From the NCBI GenBank assembly GCA_022820835.1, contig JAJEET010000040.1, positions 1-43,044 on the forward strand: a stretch of DNA of 43,044 bases, in the 5' to 3' direction. Shown piece after piece: positions 15,768 to 23,941 of the stretch (positions are counted from its first letter, which is position 1; each line of letters begins with the position of its first letter). Under the pieces are notes generated by a model. It searched no databases. It was not told the origin of the DNA and saw only the letters and a program-made list of their open reading frames with translations. The translations under genes were made by a program, and so were the position numbers. This DNA comes from Candidatus Poribacteria bacterium (lineage in GTDB: Bacteria > Poribacteria > WGA-4E > WGA-3G).

Positions 15768-17819
15768 TTAGAAGGTCTGATTAAAACCGTAAAAGAGGCG
15801 CGGCTCCAAACCCGTTGCGAACGGTAGATTCAGCGGAAATGCCAATCCCAATCGGAAGATGCTCGGACCGCTTAACCGAGAAAAACTACCTCGCAAACCG
15901 AAGCCTACACTCGATTTCGGTTCGCTTAAGCTAAAGGAGCGCTCCCCGTTCCAGATGTAACCGACATCAGCAAAAGCAGTAGCACTCAAAACAAGTCCGA
16001 CTTTAATGGGACGTTTGATGAACGGTTTAAGAATAAACGTAACGACAGCACCGAGACTGTCGTCAACTTTACTGAAGAGCATACCGCCACACAGCGTTCG
16101 ACTTTCAAGCCGGACCAGCATCATCTTTTCTCCGTCAAACTGCTGCGGATTATAGCCTCGTAGACCGCTGTCGGAACCAAGGTAAACTTGGTCTTCACCA
16201 CTCCAGCCGAACTGCAGCTCCGTCGCAAATTGCGCCACAACTGTTTGATGAAAATCAAAGAAACCGTTTTTACGGTACCCTTTATCTACTGTATAGATGT
16301 CGTTGCCAGCGTTGAACACATCTATGTAATACCATGAGCTCTGAAGTCTAACCTTAGAACGTTCGATACGTGTTGTGAAGTTTGTACTCAGATCTACACC
16401 TGTTGTACTCAGGATGTGATTGCCTCGCATCCACCCCGATGTGCCTGTAAGGCGGGCGTGAGATTCTGACCTATCTGAACCATATACTGGTGAGGCATAT
16501 CCTATCGAAAAAGCATATTGTGAACCCGTCTCGAAATCTTCCTCCTGCCCCATTTTTGTAAGAAATCGGGTTCTGTGGTAAGTGATACGTTTCCGCCCGA
16601 CAGTGATGCCAACACTTTTGATGTCTCGATCTGAAGGTGCTGCCTTGGATTCGCCGAAGGTTTCGATACGTTCATGTCTCGAACGTATCGATTCTGCCCA
16701 GAGTCCTACATAATTTTGTCGATGCCGATCCCCAAAATAGCGGAAAATAGATCCACGCACTGTCTGTAGATTTCGCTCAAAGATGTCTGTTTTTATGCCT
16801 TTCTCAGCCCACCGTATCCGATGAACCTGCTCAGAGACGAGGAGACCTGCACTCCAACGGCTTTCCAAACTATATTGTGGACGTTGTAAGAGAAAAGTGT
16901 ATTGTGGACGTTCCAAGAACGAAGTCCATGTGTTACCCTCTAAACGCTGCGTAAATTCTCCATCGAAACCCCAATATGAATTGAGAAGCCTCGGTATTTG
17001 ATATCTACCATGTATGAAATGTCGCGTATCTTCTCCTCTTTCTATATCCCCTTCATAACGGAACTGCGTAAAATGACCAGAACCGAGTAAATTGAAATCT
17101 TCAGCTTTTAACAGAAATTTCCCGCCTTCCGGGTTTATCGCAGGTAGCGGATCAACCGCACCTTTAAGGGACCACAAATCCGTAATTGTAACGTGAATTG
17201 TTACCGAGTCCGATTTCGCATTCCAGTGCGATTCAATCTTGGCTGAACCAATATAAGCCTTCCGCCGTAGAATACGCTCGCTTTCTGATTTATCAGCCTC
17301 TATATAGACGTCGCCTTCTTGAAACAACAGTTCGCGAAGCACGACATGCTCTCTGGTCTGTGTATTACCTGAGACCGTGATGCTGCCGATAATGCCTTCA
17401 TCAATCTCAAAACCGAGATAGATGCCGTCCTCAAACTTCTTAACGTAATTCTGTGCTTCAACAATACGCGCGAACCGGTACCCGTTGCTTTTATAAAAAT
17501 CAGTGATCGCTTCAAAATCCGCTTCCAGAACGGAAGCATCATAAATACTCCAGACATCCGTCTGCATCAGGGCACGAATTTGCTGTTCCGAGAATGAATT
17601 GTTACCCTTAATAATGAGGCTCCGTACAATACTCGCCGCTTCTTCTAAACCGATGCTTCGCTTCTCTGAAGCAGGTGCTTTTTCTCGCCTATCTACCGTG
17701 GTTCGCTGCGTCGCATCAGCGGCTGCTGATGAAATTTCTACTTGTCCACCAATACCAAGTAGCACAATTAAGCAGAAAGTTCCAAACAGACATACAACAT
17801 CCCAAAAAGTGGTTTCCAT
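15768..17819 (-). CDS. Omp85-family outer membrane protein (BamA/TamA-like)
   Basis: This 683-residue protein has an N-terminal signal or anchor segment and about two POTRA domains (roughly 75-230, with GSITVSGNTQTREHVVLRELL typical of a POTRA). A 16-strand-type barrel follows, ending in Phe. The L6-loop signature appears as LRGYNPQQFDGE, equivalent to the (V/I)RG(F/Y) motif of Omp85 proteins. It would insert or translocate outer-membrane proteins, so the organism is diderm. BamA normally has five POTRA domains and TamA three, so this is neither in strict form. Its ATG overlaps the upstream stop as TAATG, giving tight coupling to the BatA-like gene. Confidence 0.85.
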   Translation of the reverse strand: METTFWDVVCLFGTFCLIVLLGIGGQVEISSAAADATQRTTVDRREKAPASEKRSIGLEEAASIVRSLIIKGNNSFSEQQIRALMQTDVWSIYDASVLEADFEAITDFYKSNGYRFARIVEAQNYVKKFEDGIYLGFEIDEGIIGSITVSGNTQTREHVVLRELLFQEGDVYIEADKSESERILRRKAYIGSAKIESHWNAKSDSVTIHVTITDLWSLKGAVDPLPAINPEGGKFLLKAEDFNLLGSGHFTQFRYEGDIERGEDTRHFIHGRYQIPRLLNSYWGFDGEFTQRLEGNTWTSFLERPQYTFLLQRPQYSLESRWSAGLLVSEQVHRIRWAEKGIKTDIFERNLQTVRGSIFRYFGDRHRQNYVGLWAESIRSRHERIETFGESKAAPSDRDIKSVGITVGRKRITYHRTRFLTKMGQEEDFETGSQYAFSIGYASPVYGSDRSESHARLTGTSGWMRGNHILSTTGVDLSTNFTTRIERSKVRLQSSWYYIDVFNAGNDIYTVDKGYRKNGFFDFHQTVVAQFATELQFGWSGEDQVYLGSDSGLRGYNPQQFDGEKMMLVRLESRTLCGGMLFSKVDDSLGAVVTFILKPFIKRPIKVGLVLSATAFADVGYIWNGERSFSLSEPKSSVGFGLRGSFSRLSGPSIFRLGLAFPLNLPFATGLEPRLFYGFNQTF

Positions 17820-20083
17820 TATACTTCACCCGCGGGCAGCGTATTTTCGCCTGTTCCCATCACCGAGTGCGTCCCCCGGTTCGAGAGATAACTTTCAAAA
17901 AGCATCAGACAAACGGTCAGTAACAGCAATTCACCCCATATTTCCCTGCCGTGTCTTTTCATATTGTAAGCATCGGCTGCTATTGTTGTCCCTTCTGTCG
18001 CCGCATCTGTTCCCGCCTGTGCATCGACGCGTGCAGCCGCTTGTTGCAGTGGGATCTGTACTAAATCAGCCTCCCGCGCATCGACGTTGACCGCAAAAAA
18101 GTCTCGTTGCCGTCTGTCTTGAGTTCGCACCTCAACCTGGTAGATACCCGGACGCTCTGTACCTCGGAATTGCAAGGTGCCGTCTTCGGCAATCGGAACC
18201 ACACTGATATTATCTGCCCCAGAATCATCGTTCTTTACTGTATCGGTATCGCTTTTCAACTCAATAGTGGCTTTACCGCCAGCACTCCGAGGATAACGCG
18301 CTGTATAGGTGTCCCCGACATGTCCACCCCATGTCACAAGATTGTTATTTGCCGCTGCAGTGTAAAGCACGCTCTGTTGAAGAACCGGTAGGAAATAAGG
18401 GTTAACAAGCAGGTCGTTTGCATAAGTCCCCGCAGTGGGAGATCCAGCACCAGCGTCAGAATTGCTGTTTTGCTGCGCAAATAGTCCACAGTTGTAGAGT
18501 AGAACAGTACCTGTCCCGTCGCTCCGCTCAATTAGAAAAGGCGTATCGTCTCCGAAACGTGCGATGACTTTTGATTCAGGTGTAGGACGTAGTACCACAC
18601 CGCTGTAAAACTGAGGGGCGTACTGTGTAGAAAATCCTTCGCTACGGAAAATATCAAATATAGGGTGTGTCTCTTGATATGTACGAACCTGCTGTGGAGG
18701 TGTCCATCTCAGTGTACTACCGAATTCTGCAGGCATCCAAAAGTTGCTAAGTCGATTGTAACTCGCCACTTCACTGCCACTGCCTACAAACGCTATGACG
18801 CTTTTGCCTTGACGGAGAAACGCTTGAAGCTGCGCATCCGCTTGACGAGTCATCTGCGGTACATCCGCTAAGATGATAACATCGTAATCTTCAAGCGGGA
18901 AACTCTCAAATTGATTCGGTGTACATTGCGTTGGCAGAATCATTGTATCGGCTGTTAACAGTCGACTGTCGGCTGTCGGTGGCGTGTTAAGAAAATCTCT
19001 TTGCTGATTGACCGATGGCTGACGGCTATCTTTATGCGGATTTAGTGCTAAGGCAAGGTATTCGGTCTGTTCTCCCACGCAAAGCACACGCACTGCACCG
19101 ATAACATCTAACGCAAAGTAACGACGATTATCAACATTAAGCCGATCTGATGTTAATGTGAAATAGCCGGTATGAGTGCCGGGTGTAGAAAAATTGTATG
19201 TTAAACTCGTGTTTAGTGATTCGTTGGCTGCCGCTGAAAAACTCACAGTTTTCTGTTTCTCGCTTCCAATAAATAGCGTTATTATACGCCGTGCCAATGG
19301 TGCTACCGAGTGGTTCGCAGTCGTCACACGCAATTGAAACGGTAAATATACGCCTATTAGTTGGTTCGACGGATGGATCTCTTCAATATTTGTGTTATGC
19401 GATTCTCCTTTGGCGACAGGTATCAGAGAAACGCGCGCACCAGAACGGTTCAGAAGCCTATCCGAGTTCTCCCAGCCGTTTCTCGAGAAGTCCGAAATGA
19501 GATAGAGTTCTCTGTTAAGTTGTTCTGACTCAGCGAGTATTTCGTGGGCAAGCTCAACACTCGGCTGAACGTTCGTCGCACGGTAAGAGACTTCGGCATC
19601 GTTAATCGCCGCGACGACGCTCCCAATATCCGGTGTGAGCTGCCGGAAGATCGGATTCGGAACGTCTGACATTAAGATCAGCGCGGCACTATCACCGTGC
19701 CGCAATGTTCCCAGAATATCAGTTGCTAACACTTTCCCTTTGTCAAACCTGATGCCATCAACATCTTGGTACGCCATGCTGTAAGAGTTATCTAAAACAA
19801 TAACGACATCGGTTTTAGCACGGACGGACGCGACCGGCAAACCAAGCGTCAGAAACGGGCGCGCTAAGGCGAGCGCAATGAGCGCAAGGATCGCCATCCG
19901 CAAAAGTAGAATTAGAAGATGCCTGAGTTGGAATCGACGCGCATTTTCACGATGCGCCGCCATAAGGAACATCAGGCTACTAAAATCAATTGTCACAACA
20001 CGACGACGATTCCAAAGATGGATAATCAGTGGGATACCAGCGGCGAGGAGCCCGAAGAGAAATAGTGGGTTCAGAAATGCCAT
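17819..20083 (-). CDS. BatA/vWA domain membrane protein
   Basis: This 754-residue protein starts with the BatA double-helix domain (about 1-80: FLNPLFLFGLLAAGIPLIIHL and a second helix at 56-77). A von Willebrand A domain begins at 92, with the MIDAS motif D98-N-S-Y-S102. A long periplasmic region and a C-terminal helix (near ELLLLTVCLMLFESY) follow. Such proteins act with MoxR ATPases, DUF58 and transglutaminases in envelope or aerotolerance systems. Here the partners are a transglutaminase upstream and an Omp85 protein downstream; no MoxR is in the window. Residues about 352-378 (TPPTADSRLLTADT and surroundings) look like a translated intergenic repeat. The start has no good Shine-Dalgarno site and lies 5 bases after a long hairpin. 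Confidence 0.85.
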   Translation of the reverse strand: MAFLNPLFLFGLLAAGIPLIIHLWNRRRVVTIDFSSLMFLMAAHRENARRFQLRHLLILLLRMAILALIALALARPFLTLGLPVASVRAKTDVVIVLDNSYSMAYQDVDGIRFDKGKVLATDILGTLRHGDSAALILMSDVPNPIFRQLTPDIGSVVAAINDAEVSYRATNVQPSVELAHEILAESEQLNRELYLISDFSRNGWENSDRLLNRSGARVSLIPVAKGESHNTNIEEIHPSNQLIGVYLPFQLRVTTANHSVAPLARRIITLFIGSEKQKTVSFSAAANESLNTSLTYNFSTPGTHTGYFTLTSDRLNVDNRRYFALDVIGAVRVLCVGEQTEYLALALNPHKDSRQPSVNQQRDFLNTPPTADSRLLTADTMILPTQCTPNQFESFPLEDYDVIILADVPQMTRQADAQLQAFLRQGKSVIAFVGSGSEVASYNRLSNFWMPAEFGSTLRWTPPQQVRTYQETHPIFDIFRSEGFSTQYAPQFYSGVVLRPTPESKVIARFGDDTPFLIERSDGTGTVLLYNCGLFAQQNSNSDAGAGSPTAGTYANDLLVNPYFLPVLQQSVLYTAAANNNLVTWGGHVGDTYTARYPRSAGGKATIELKSDTDTVKNDDSGADNISVVPIAEDGTLQFRGTERPGIYQVEVRTQDRRQRDFFAVNVDAREADLVQIPLQQAAARVDAQAGTDAATEGTTIAADAYNMKRHGREIWGELLLLTVCLMLFESYLSNRGTHSVMGTGENTLPAGEV

Positions 20084-20088
20084 AGAGT

Positions 20089-20155
20089 TTTAACCAACAA
20101 CTCGTGCCTTAACATTTATGACTGAGTCGAGTTGTTGGTTAAAGTTCTCAGTCAT
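20089..20155 (-). promoter_or_regulatory. Interlocked inverted repeats covering the BatA translation start
   Basis: TTTAACCAACAACTCG at 20089-20104 pairs perfectly over 16 bp with 20128-20143. ATGACTGAG at 20118-20126 pairs perfectly with CTCAGTCAT at 20147-20155. The arms alternate, so the RNA could form a pseudoknot or two competing hairpins. The first stem ends 5 bases from the minus-strand ATG at 20083. Confidence 0.55.
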
Positions 20156-20202
20156 CAGGACTGCAGTGTTCTGTCCATACGAAAACGATGGATAAAAATG
20201 TT

Positions 20203-20275
20203 CGTAGGGGCAGGGTTTCCCCACCCGGTATACCAATCATTTATAACTTGACGAAGCAGTAGGTTGGGTTGAACG
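20203..20275. repeat. Two dispersed repeats between transglutaminase and BatA genes
   Basis: GTAGGGGCAGGGTTTCCCC (from 20203) is a G/C-rich palindromic unit of the GTAGGGG type. GTAGGTTGGGTTGAACG at 20259-20275 is the core shared with the MITE-like elements but here has no terminal ends around it. Confidence 0.55.
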
Positions 20276-20296
20276 GTGCTAAAAAAGTATATGTCG

Positions 20297-22087
20297 CTAC
20301 TCAACGATCGCAATTTCAAGTTGATTAAGCGTCCGGAAAACGTCTTCACCGAATTCCATCAGGTTATCCGACTCCACAGTACTCCCGCTAAGTTGAATAT
20401 GCGTTGCATCGGCGATGGTTTGTCCTAACGTCGGATCCATCTGCACCCAACTGCCAACATAGACTTCGGGCCAGAAATGATAGTAGAAGGCATCCTTTGC
20501 ATAAGCGACACCTGAACAGATGCGTGCTGGAATACCCGCAGCGCGTGCCAATGCAATAAAAAGCACCGTGTGTTCCGTGCAATCGCCAGACAGCGTTTCC
20601 AGTGCTGTTAACGATGAACCGAAACCACCGCTTATCTTTTTGTCGGTGATAGCGGTATGAACCCATTGGCACAATTTTTCTGCCGCACGCCACGAATTAA
20701 CCTCTCCGTCCAATATCTCCTGTGCTTTCGCACGAATCGCCGGTGCATCGGTCTGAATATAAGCACTCGCGCCGAGGAATTCATCCTCAATACCCTGAAG
20801 CGGTAAATCGGGACAAGCTTCCGCCGCGACCCTCGACACCTGAATCGAAAGCCTACCCACATTCTCACCGTTTACTTCCAATTTTTGACGCGAATTAGAC
20901 AGGATAGCATCAGTGAGACTTCCCGATGTCAATTTGACAGCTGCTTCAAAGTTTTTTGCGTTCCGCGTCGGATGTCCGCCGGACGGAAGAATACGCGTTT
21001 TTAAGATGAGATCAATCTCGTCGGTATCGCCAAGAGCGGTTCTCTTATCCGTCTTTGACGTTATCATGGTGAATCCCATCATGGGGACTTCTGTTCGATA
21101 GTTCACGCCGTCGGCACTAAGCCAAACTTTCGCTGTAATCCCGTTCATCATGTCCATCGTCTGACGCAAAACGTGAACCTGCTTTTCCTCCGACTGATAG
21201 GTTAACGTGTCTTGTCCCTCAACCTCAATCTCTGTCTTCACAGGTTTCAGGAGATCGAAACTGAAAATGTGGAAGTTCCGTTTCTCGCCTGTTTTAAGAC
21301 CTTTCTGGAAGAGCGATTCCACGCCTGTGTGTTCAGAAAGTGTATCCGGCGGCACAGCGACTTCTGACTCGGTCGTTTCACCGTTGAGTGTCGTTTTAAT
21401 GTAGGCGGTGCCATCTACAATGCGTCCCTCCACCTGTTTTAAGCCGGATGCATTGGAGGTTGAGAGGAAGTAGCGTGGCATCAAATCGGCACCCGTATAT
21501 TCAACACGCGTAATTTCTATCGTTAAATTAGTTCCGAGTGCCTTAAGATTCATAACGATGTCAATTTTGGTTCGATCCACCTCTTCGCCTTCGTACTCGG
21601 TTTTATCACTGGCTGTATGCATGTAACCGATCTTGTTGTTCATCAAGGTGAGGTTGTACCAATGCTCATTCGGATTTTCTATCATATCTTTAGGTTCAGG
21701 CTGTTTTTGGAATCTTTGCAGGAAATTTGCGATACCGGATTTTTGGGTCATCTTGAGAGGCATATAATGGTCGCCGCCATTGACAACTGTAACCGGTTTC
21801 CCGACTCGATCACCATACCCCTCTTTAAAGATACTAATGAGGTAACGACCTGCGGGAATGCCTGCTCGTACGTAATCGCCGTTAGCGTCTGTTGTTGCCT
21901 TGTATTCTGTGCCATCTGTACCAACAATCCTGACATCAACGCCTTCAATCGGGTTCTGCTTGTCGGTGGTATCCACAATTCGACCTCGAACGGTTCCACC
22001 ATTCACACCATCCGCTTGTGCAAAGACGATACCAACGGACATCCCGACACACGCAATGAGTGCTAAGACGAAACTTAAACGAGCCAT
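20297..22087 (-). CDS. Exported transglutaminase-like protein with carboxypeptidase-regulatory-like domain
   Basis: This 596-residue protein has a signal peptide (about 1-23, ending FAQA). A beta-sandwich CarboxypepD_reg-like domain follows (30-112, with TTDANGDYVRAGIPAGRYLI). The C-terminal transglutaminase core has the triad C503 (GDCTEHTVLF), H537 (YYHFWPE) and D551 (QMDPTLG). The middle 250 residues are beta-rich. In bacteria such proteins are usually periplasmic proteases or cross-linking enzymes working with BatA/MoxR systems. It is first in a four-gene operon, driven by a consensus promoter about 80 bases upstream. CTCCTTT on the plus strand (AAAGGAG in the message) lies 10 bases from the ATG. 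Confidence 0.88.
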   Translation of the reverse strand: MARLSFVLALIACVGMSVGIVFAQADGVNGGTVRGRIVDTTDKQNPIEGVDVRIVGTDGTEYKATTDANGDYVRAGIPAGRYLISIFKEGYGDRVGKPVTVVNGGDHYMPLKMTQKSGIANFLQRFQKQPEPKDMIENPNEHWYNLTLMNNKIGYMHTASDKTEYEGEEVDRTKIDIVMNLKALGTNLTIEITRVEYTGADLMPRYFLSTSNASGLKQVEGRIVDGTAYIKTTLNGETTESEVAVPPDTLSEHTGVESLFQKGLKTGEKRNFHIFSFDLLKPVKTEIEVEGQDTLTYQSEEKQVHVLRQTMDMMNGITAKVWLSADGVNYRTEVPMMGFTMITSKTDKRTALGDTDEIDLILKTRILPSGGHPTRNAKNFEAAVKLTSGSLTDAILSNSRQKLEVNGENVGRLSIQVSRVAAEACPDLPLQGIEDEFLGASAYIQTDAPAIRAKAQEILDGEVNSWRAAEKLCQWVHTAITDKKISGGFGSSLTALETLSGDCTEHTVLFIALARAAGIPARICSGVAYAKDAFYYHFWPEVYVGSWVQMDPTLGQTIADATHIQLSGSTVESDNLMEFGEDVFRTLNQLEIAIVE

Positions 22088-22158
22088 CTCTTATGTTCTC
22101 CTTTGGGACTTTCTTTTCGGAAAAGTATTTTGATTGTTATTGTATCTACAATGTTACA

Positions 22159-22187
22159 ATTATACCGAACTGTTACGAGCATGTCAA
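22159..22187 (-). promoter_or_regulatory. Consensus sigma70 promoter of the envelope operon
   Basis: On the minus strand TTGACA (22187-22182) and TATAAT (22164-22159) are both perfect consensus with a 17-base spacer. Transcription would start near 22152 and reach the transglutaminase ATG at 22087. The rest of the stretch up to 22490 is AT-rich and I see no gene in it. Confidence 0.85.
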
Positions 22188-22494
22188 ATCATTCTCAAGC
22201 GTAAACAACTTCGGAAATCTATCTCACATTTAAAACGTAGCATTCCCATTTTTTAGGTAATTTTTGGGTATTTTATGACATTTTTTCCTTTTATGCACGC
22301 AAAGTGCCTAAAAAAATGGTCTTATATAAAGAGCGTTGGCTGAAGATTTGGATTTAAGCGTTCATCCAACTTTTATAGTTCTTGCCTCCGATTGCGTAGC
22401 AAAACTTTAACTTCTGAAAAAGTGTCCAAACTTTAGCAATATTAAATAATACCATTTCCGATTGAGAATACTTCAATAAACGAACTCTTTTGTA

Positions 22495-22515
22495 GCATAG
22501 GCTGTTAGCCTGTGC
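22495..22515. repeat. Small hairpin repeat GCATAGGCT/AGCCTGTGC
   Basis: GCATAGGCT and AGCCTGTGC form a 9-bp stem with one G-U pair around a GTT loop. It precedes the sigma-factor promoter. It may be a dispersed palindrome or the 3' end of an unseen transcript. Confidence 0.4.
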
Positions 22516-22530
22516 AGTCTTGTGCGGTCT

Positions 22531-22584
22531 TTGAAGCGATCTGTCAATGCAATATAATCTTTTAGAAAAGGTATAATAACCTTT
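22531..22584 (+). promoter_or_regulatory. Promoter region of the ECF sigma gene, with operator-like symmetry
   Basis: TTGAAG at 22531-22536 and TATAAT at 22553-22558 are 16 bases apart. A second TATAAT at 22572-22577 sits inside a symmetric site: AAAGGT (22567-22572) mirrored by ACCTTT (22579-22584). The symmetry around the second -10 suggests a bound regulator. Confidence 0.5.
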
Positions 22585-22634
22585 CGATTTTTTTTGCCGA
22601 ATGCTTAACTTTTTTCCATTTTTTTGAACCTTTT

Positions 22635-22679
22635 AGCGATAACCTGCCCTCTATACCCGAATTCAATTAGGTTATCGCT
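22635..22679 (+). promoter_or_regulatory. Inverted repeat sequestering the ECF sigma start region
   Basis: AGCGATAACCT at 22635-22645 pairs perfectly over 11 bp with AGGTTATCGCT at 22669-22679, ending 2 bases before the ATG at 22682. The only Shine-Dalgarno-like AGG is within the right arm, so folding would hide it. A DNA-level operator is the alternative reading. Confidence 0.55.
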
Positions 22680-22681
22680 TA

Positions 22682-23245
22682 ATGACAGACAATATAGTAA
22701 CAACAGATTTGATTCGGAAGCTTCAAGTAGGAGATGATAAACCTCTCACTAAGCTGATGGAACACTACAACCCGCAAATATGGCCACTGATTTTTGCAGA
22801 ATCTCGGAACTACCAAGATGCTGAAGATATACTCAATAGCACTTGGGTTTCGGTCTGGGAGAATATAAACGGCTTGCGGGATGTGAACAGTTTCGGGGGA
22901 TGGTTACGTAAAATCGCCTATAATCAATGTAAGCGGTATTACAACAACGCGTACCATTCACAAGGCGAACGTCCTTACGAAGACGAGACGTTAGTGTGGT
23001 ATGTCAATAGGAATGCTGAGGTGCTTCTACGTGAAGAAGAAGTGAAGGCAGACGCTATTGAAGCGGTGCAACATCTACCGCACAAACCTGAATATATCCG
23101 AGAAGTTGCTATCTTGTTTTATATTAATGGCTTAACGCTGAAGAAAATTGCGGAGGAACTTGATCTGCCGCTTGGTACGGTCAAACGTAAACTTCACGAA
23201 GCGCGTGGACTTCTCCGAAAGGAATTTGGCGTGGAGTCTGAGTGA
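22682..23245 (+). CDS. ECF-type RNA polymerase sigma factor
   Basis: This 187-residue protein has sigma region 2 (about 25-90: RNYQDAEDILNSTWVSVWENI and FGGWLRKIAYNQCKRY for -10 recognition) and region 4 (about 125-180), with the helix-turn-helix GLTLKKIAEELDLPLGTVKRKLHEARG. Regions 1 and 3 are absent, as in ECF factors. It would direct polymerase to envelope or stress genes. No anti-sigma gene is adjacent; the next gene encodes a small secreted protein. The ATG has no strong ribosome site and sits beside an 11-bp inverted repeat, so translation or transcription is probably controlled there. Confidence 0.92.
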   Translation: MTDNIVTTDLIRKLQVGDDKPLTKLMEHYNPQIWPLIFAESRNYQDAEDILNSTWVSVWENINGLRDVNSFGGWLRKIAYNQCKRYYNNAYHSQGERPYEDETLVWYVNRNAEVLLREEEVKADAIEAVQHLPHKPEYIREVAILFYINGLTLKKIAEELDLPLGTVKRKLHEARGLLRKEFGVESE

Positions 23246-23295
23246 AAAAGCGGTGGCTGGTTAGATTATGTCTAAAGTTGTTGAAACAGAAACAA

Positions 23296-23322
23296 GAGAC
23301 GTGTTACAATAAGTCACGTCTC
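23296..23322 (+). terminator. Stem-loop after the sigma factor gene
   Basis: GAGACGTG at 23296-23303 pairs with CACGTCTC at 23315-23322 (8 bp, 11-base loop), 50 bases after the sigma stop. There is no T-run, so it is a weak terminator candidate or RNA-stabilising hairpin. Confidence 0.35.
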
Positions 23323-23366
23323 CTACATGATGGCTCTTTATAATAAGCCGATAGGAGATTTTCACA

Positions 23367-23846
23367 ATGAATTTGAAACGTTTTTTTATTTTCTCGCTGA
23401 CGTTGCTTTTCGGCACAGTTTGTTTATTTCTAACAAATCTCAATGCAGATCCAGATTGGGACTCTGGAGATGTAATGGCAGGAAACGGATGGGCAGAAGC
23501 CTACGCGACGACGTGGTTTGATTTTCCGCATGCAAAAAGTTGTCATTGGACATCTCTATGTAATACTGGACCGGTGCCCATACGATACTATTACGACTTC
23601 TATATGAATATATCGGGGCCCGATGATATTTTCCCGCTGCAGGTGGATGACGACGGCTGGGTTGCGCTCGATAGTTCGTGGTCTACTTCCGAAATCTTCT
23701 CAGTCAACATGCGATTCAAACAGGAAGGGCGCTACATGATATACGCTTATACTGATTTAGACATTAAAGCCGATACCAATCACGATGGTTTGTTTGACGC
23801 TTTTGATGGTAAGTATGCGTCCTCCTCTACGGGTTTCGATAGATAA
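23367..23846 (+). CDS. Small secreted protein of unknown function with Ca-binding-like loop
   Basis: This 159-residue protein has a clear signal peptide (about 1-27, hydrophobic FFIFSLTLLFGTVCLFL). The mature part is rich in aromatic residues and Asp, with two cysteines (CHWTSLC). Near the C-terminus DTNHDGLFDAFDG resembles an EF-hand or dockerin calcium loop. No family is recognised. AGGAG precedes the ATG by about 10 bases. It lies between the ECF sigma gene and a TolB-like gene on the same strand and could be a target of the sigma factor; that is inference from position. Confidence 0.65.
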   Translation: MNLKRFFIFSLTLLFGTVCLFLTNLNADPDWDSGDVMAGNGWAEAYATTWFDFPHAKSCHWTSLCNTGPVPIRYYYDFYMNISGPDDIFPLQVDDDGWVALDSSWSTSEIFSVNMRFKQEGRYMIYAYTDLDIKADTNHDGLFDAFDGKYASSSTGFDR

Positions 23847-23885
23847 TCCGCCTTCTCTATTAGAACAGAACACAAGCGGCGGTGG

Positions 23886-23899
23886 CGGCACGCGTGCCG
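23886..23899. repeat. GC-rich perfect palindrome in a short intergenic gap
   Basis: CGGCACGCGTGCCG is a perfect 14-bp palindrome between the secreted protein stop and the start of the TolB-like gene. It is of the same kind as the palindromes inside genes at 7257 and 27196. Confidence 0.5.
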
Positions 23900-23941
23900 T
23901 CGCTGCCGAAAAACATATCTTCTATATTAGGTTTCCGTATC

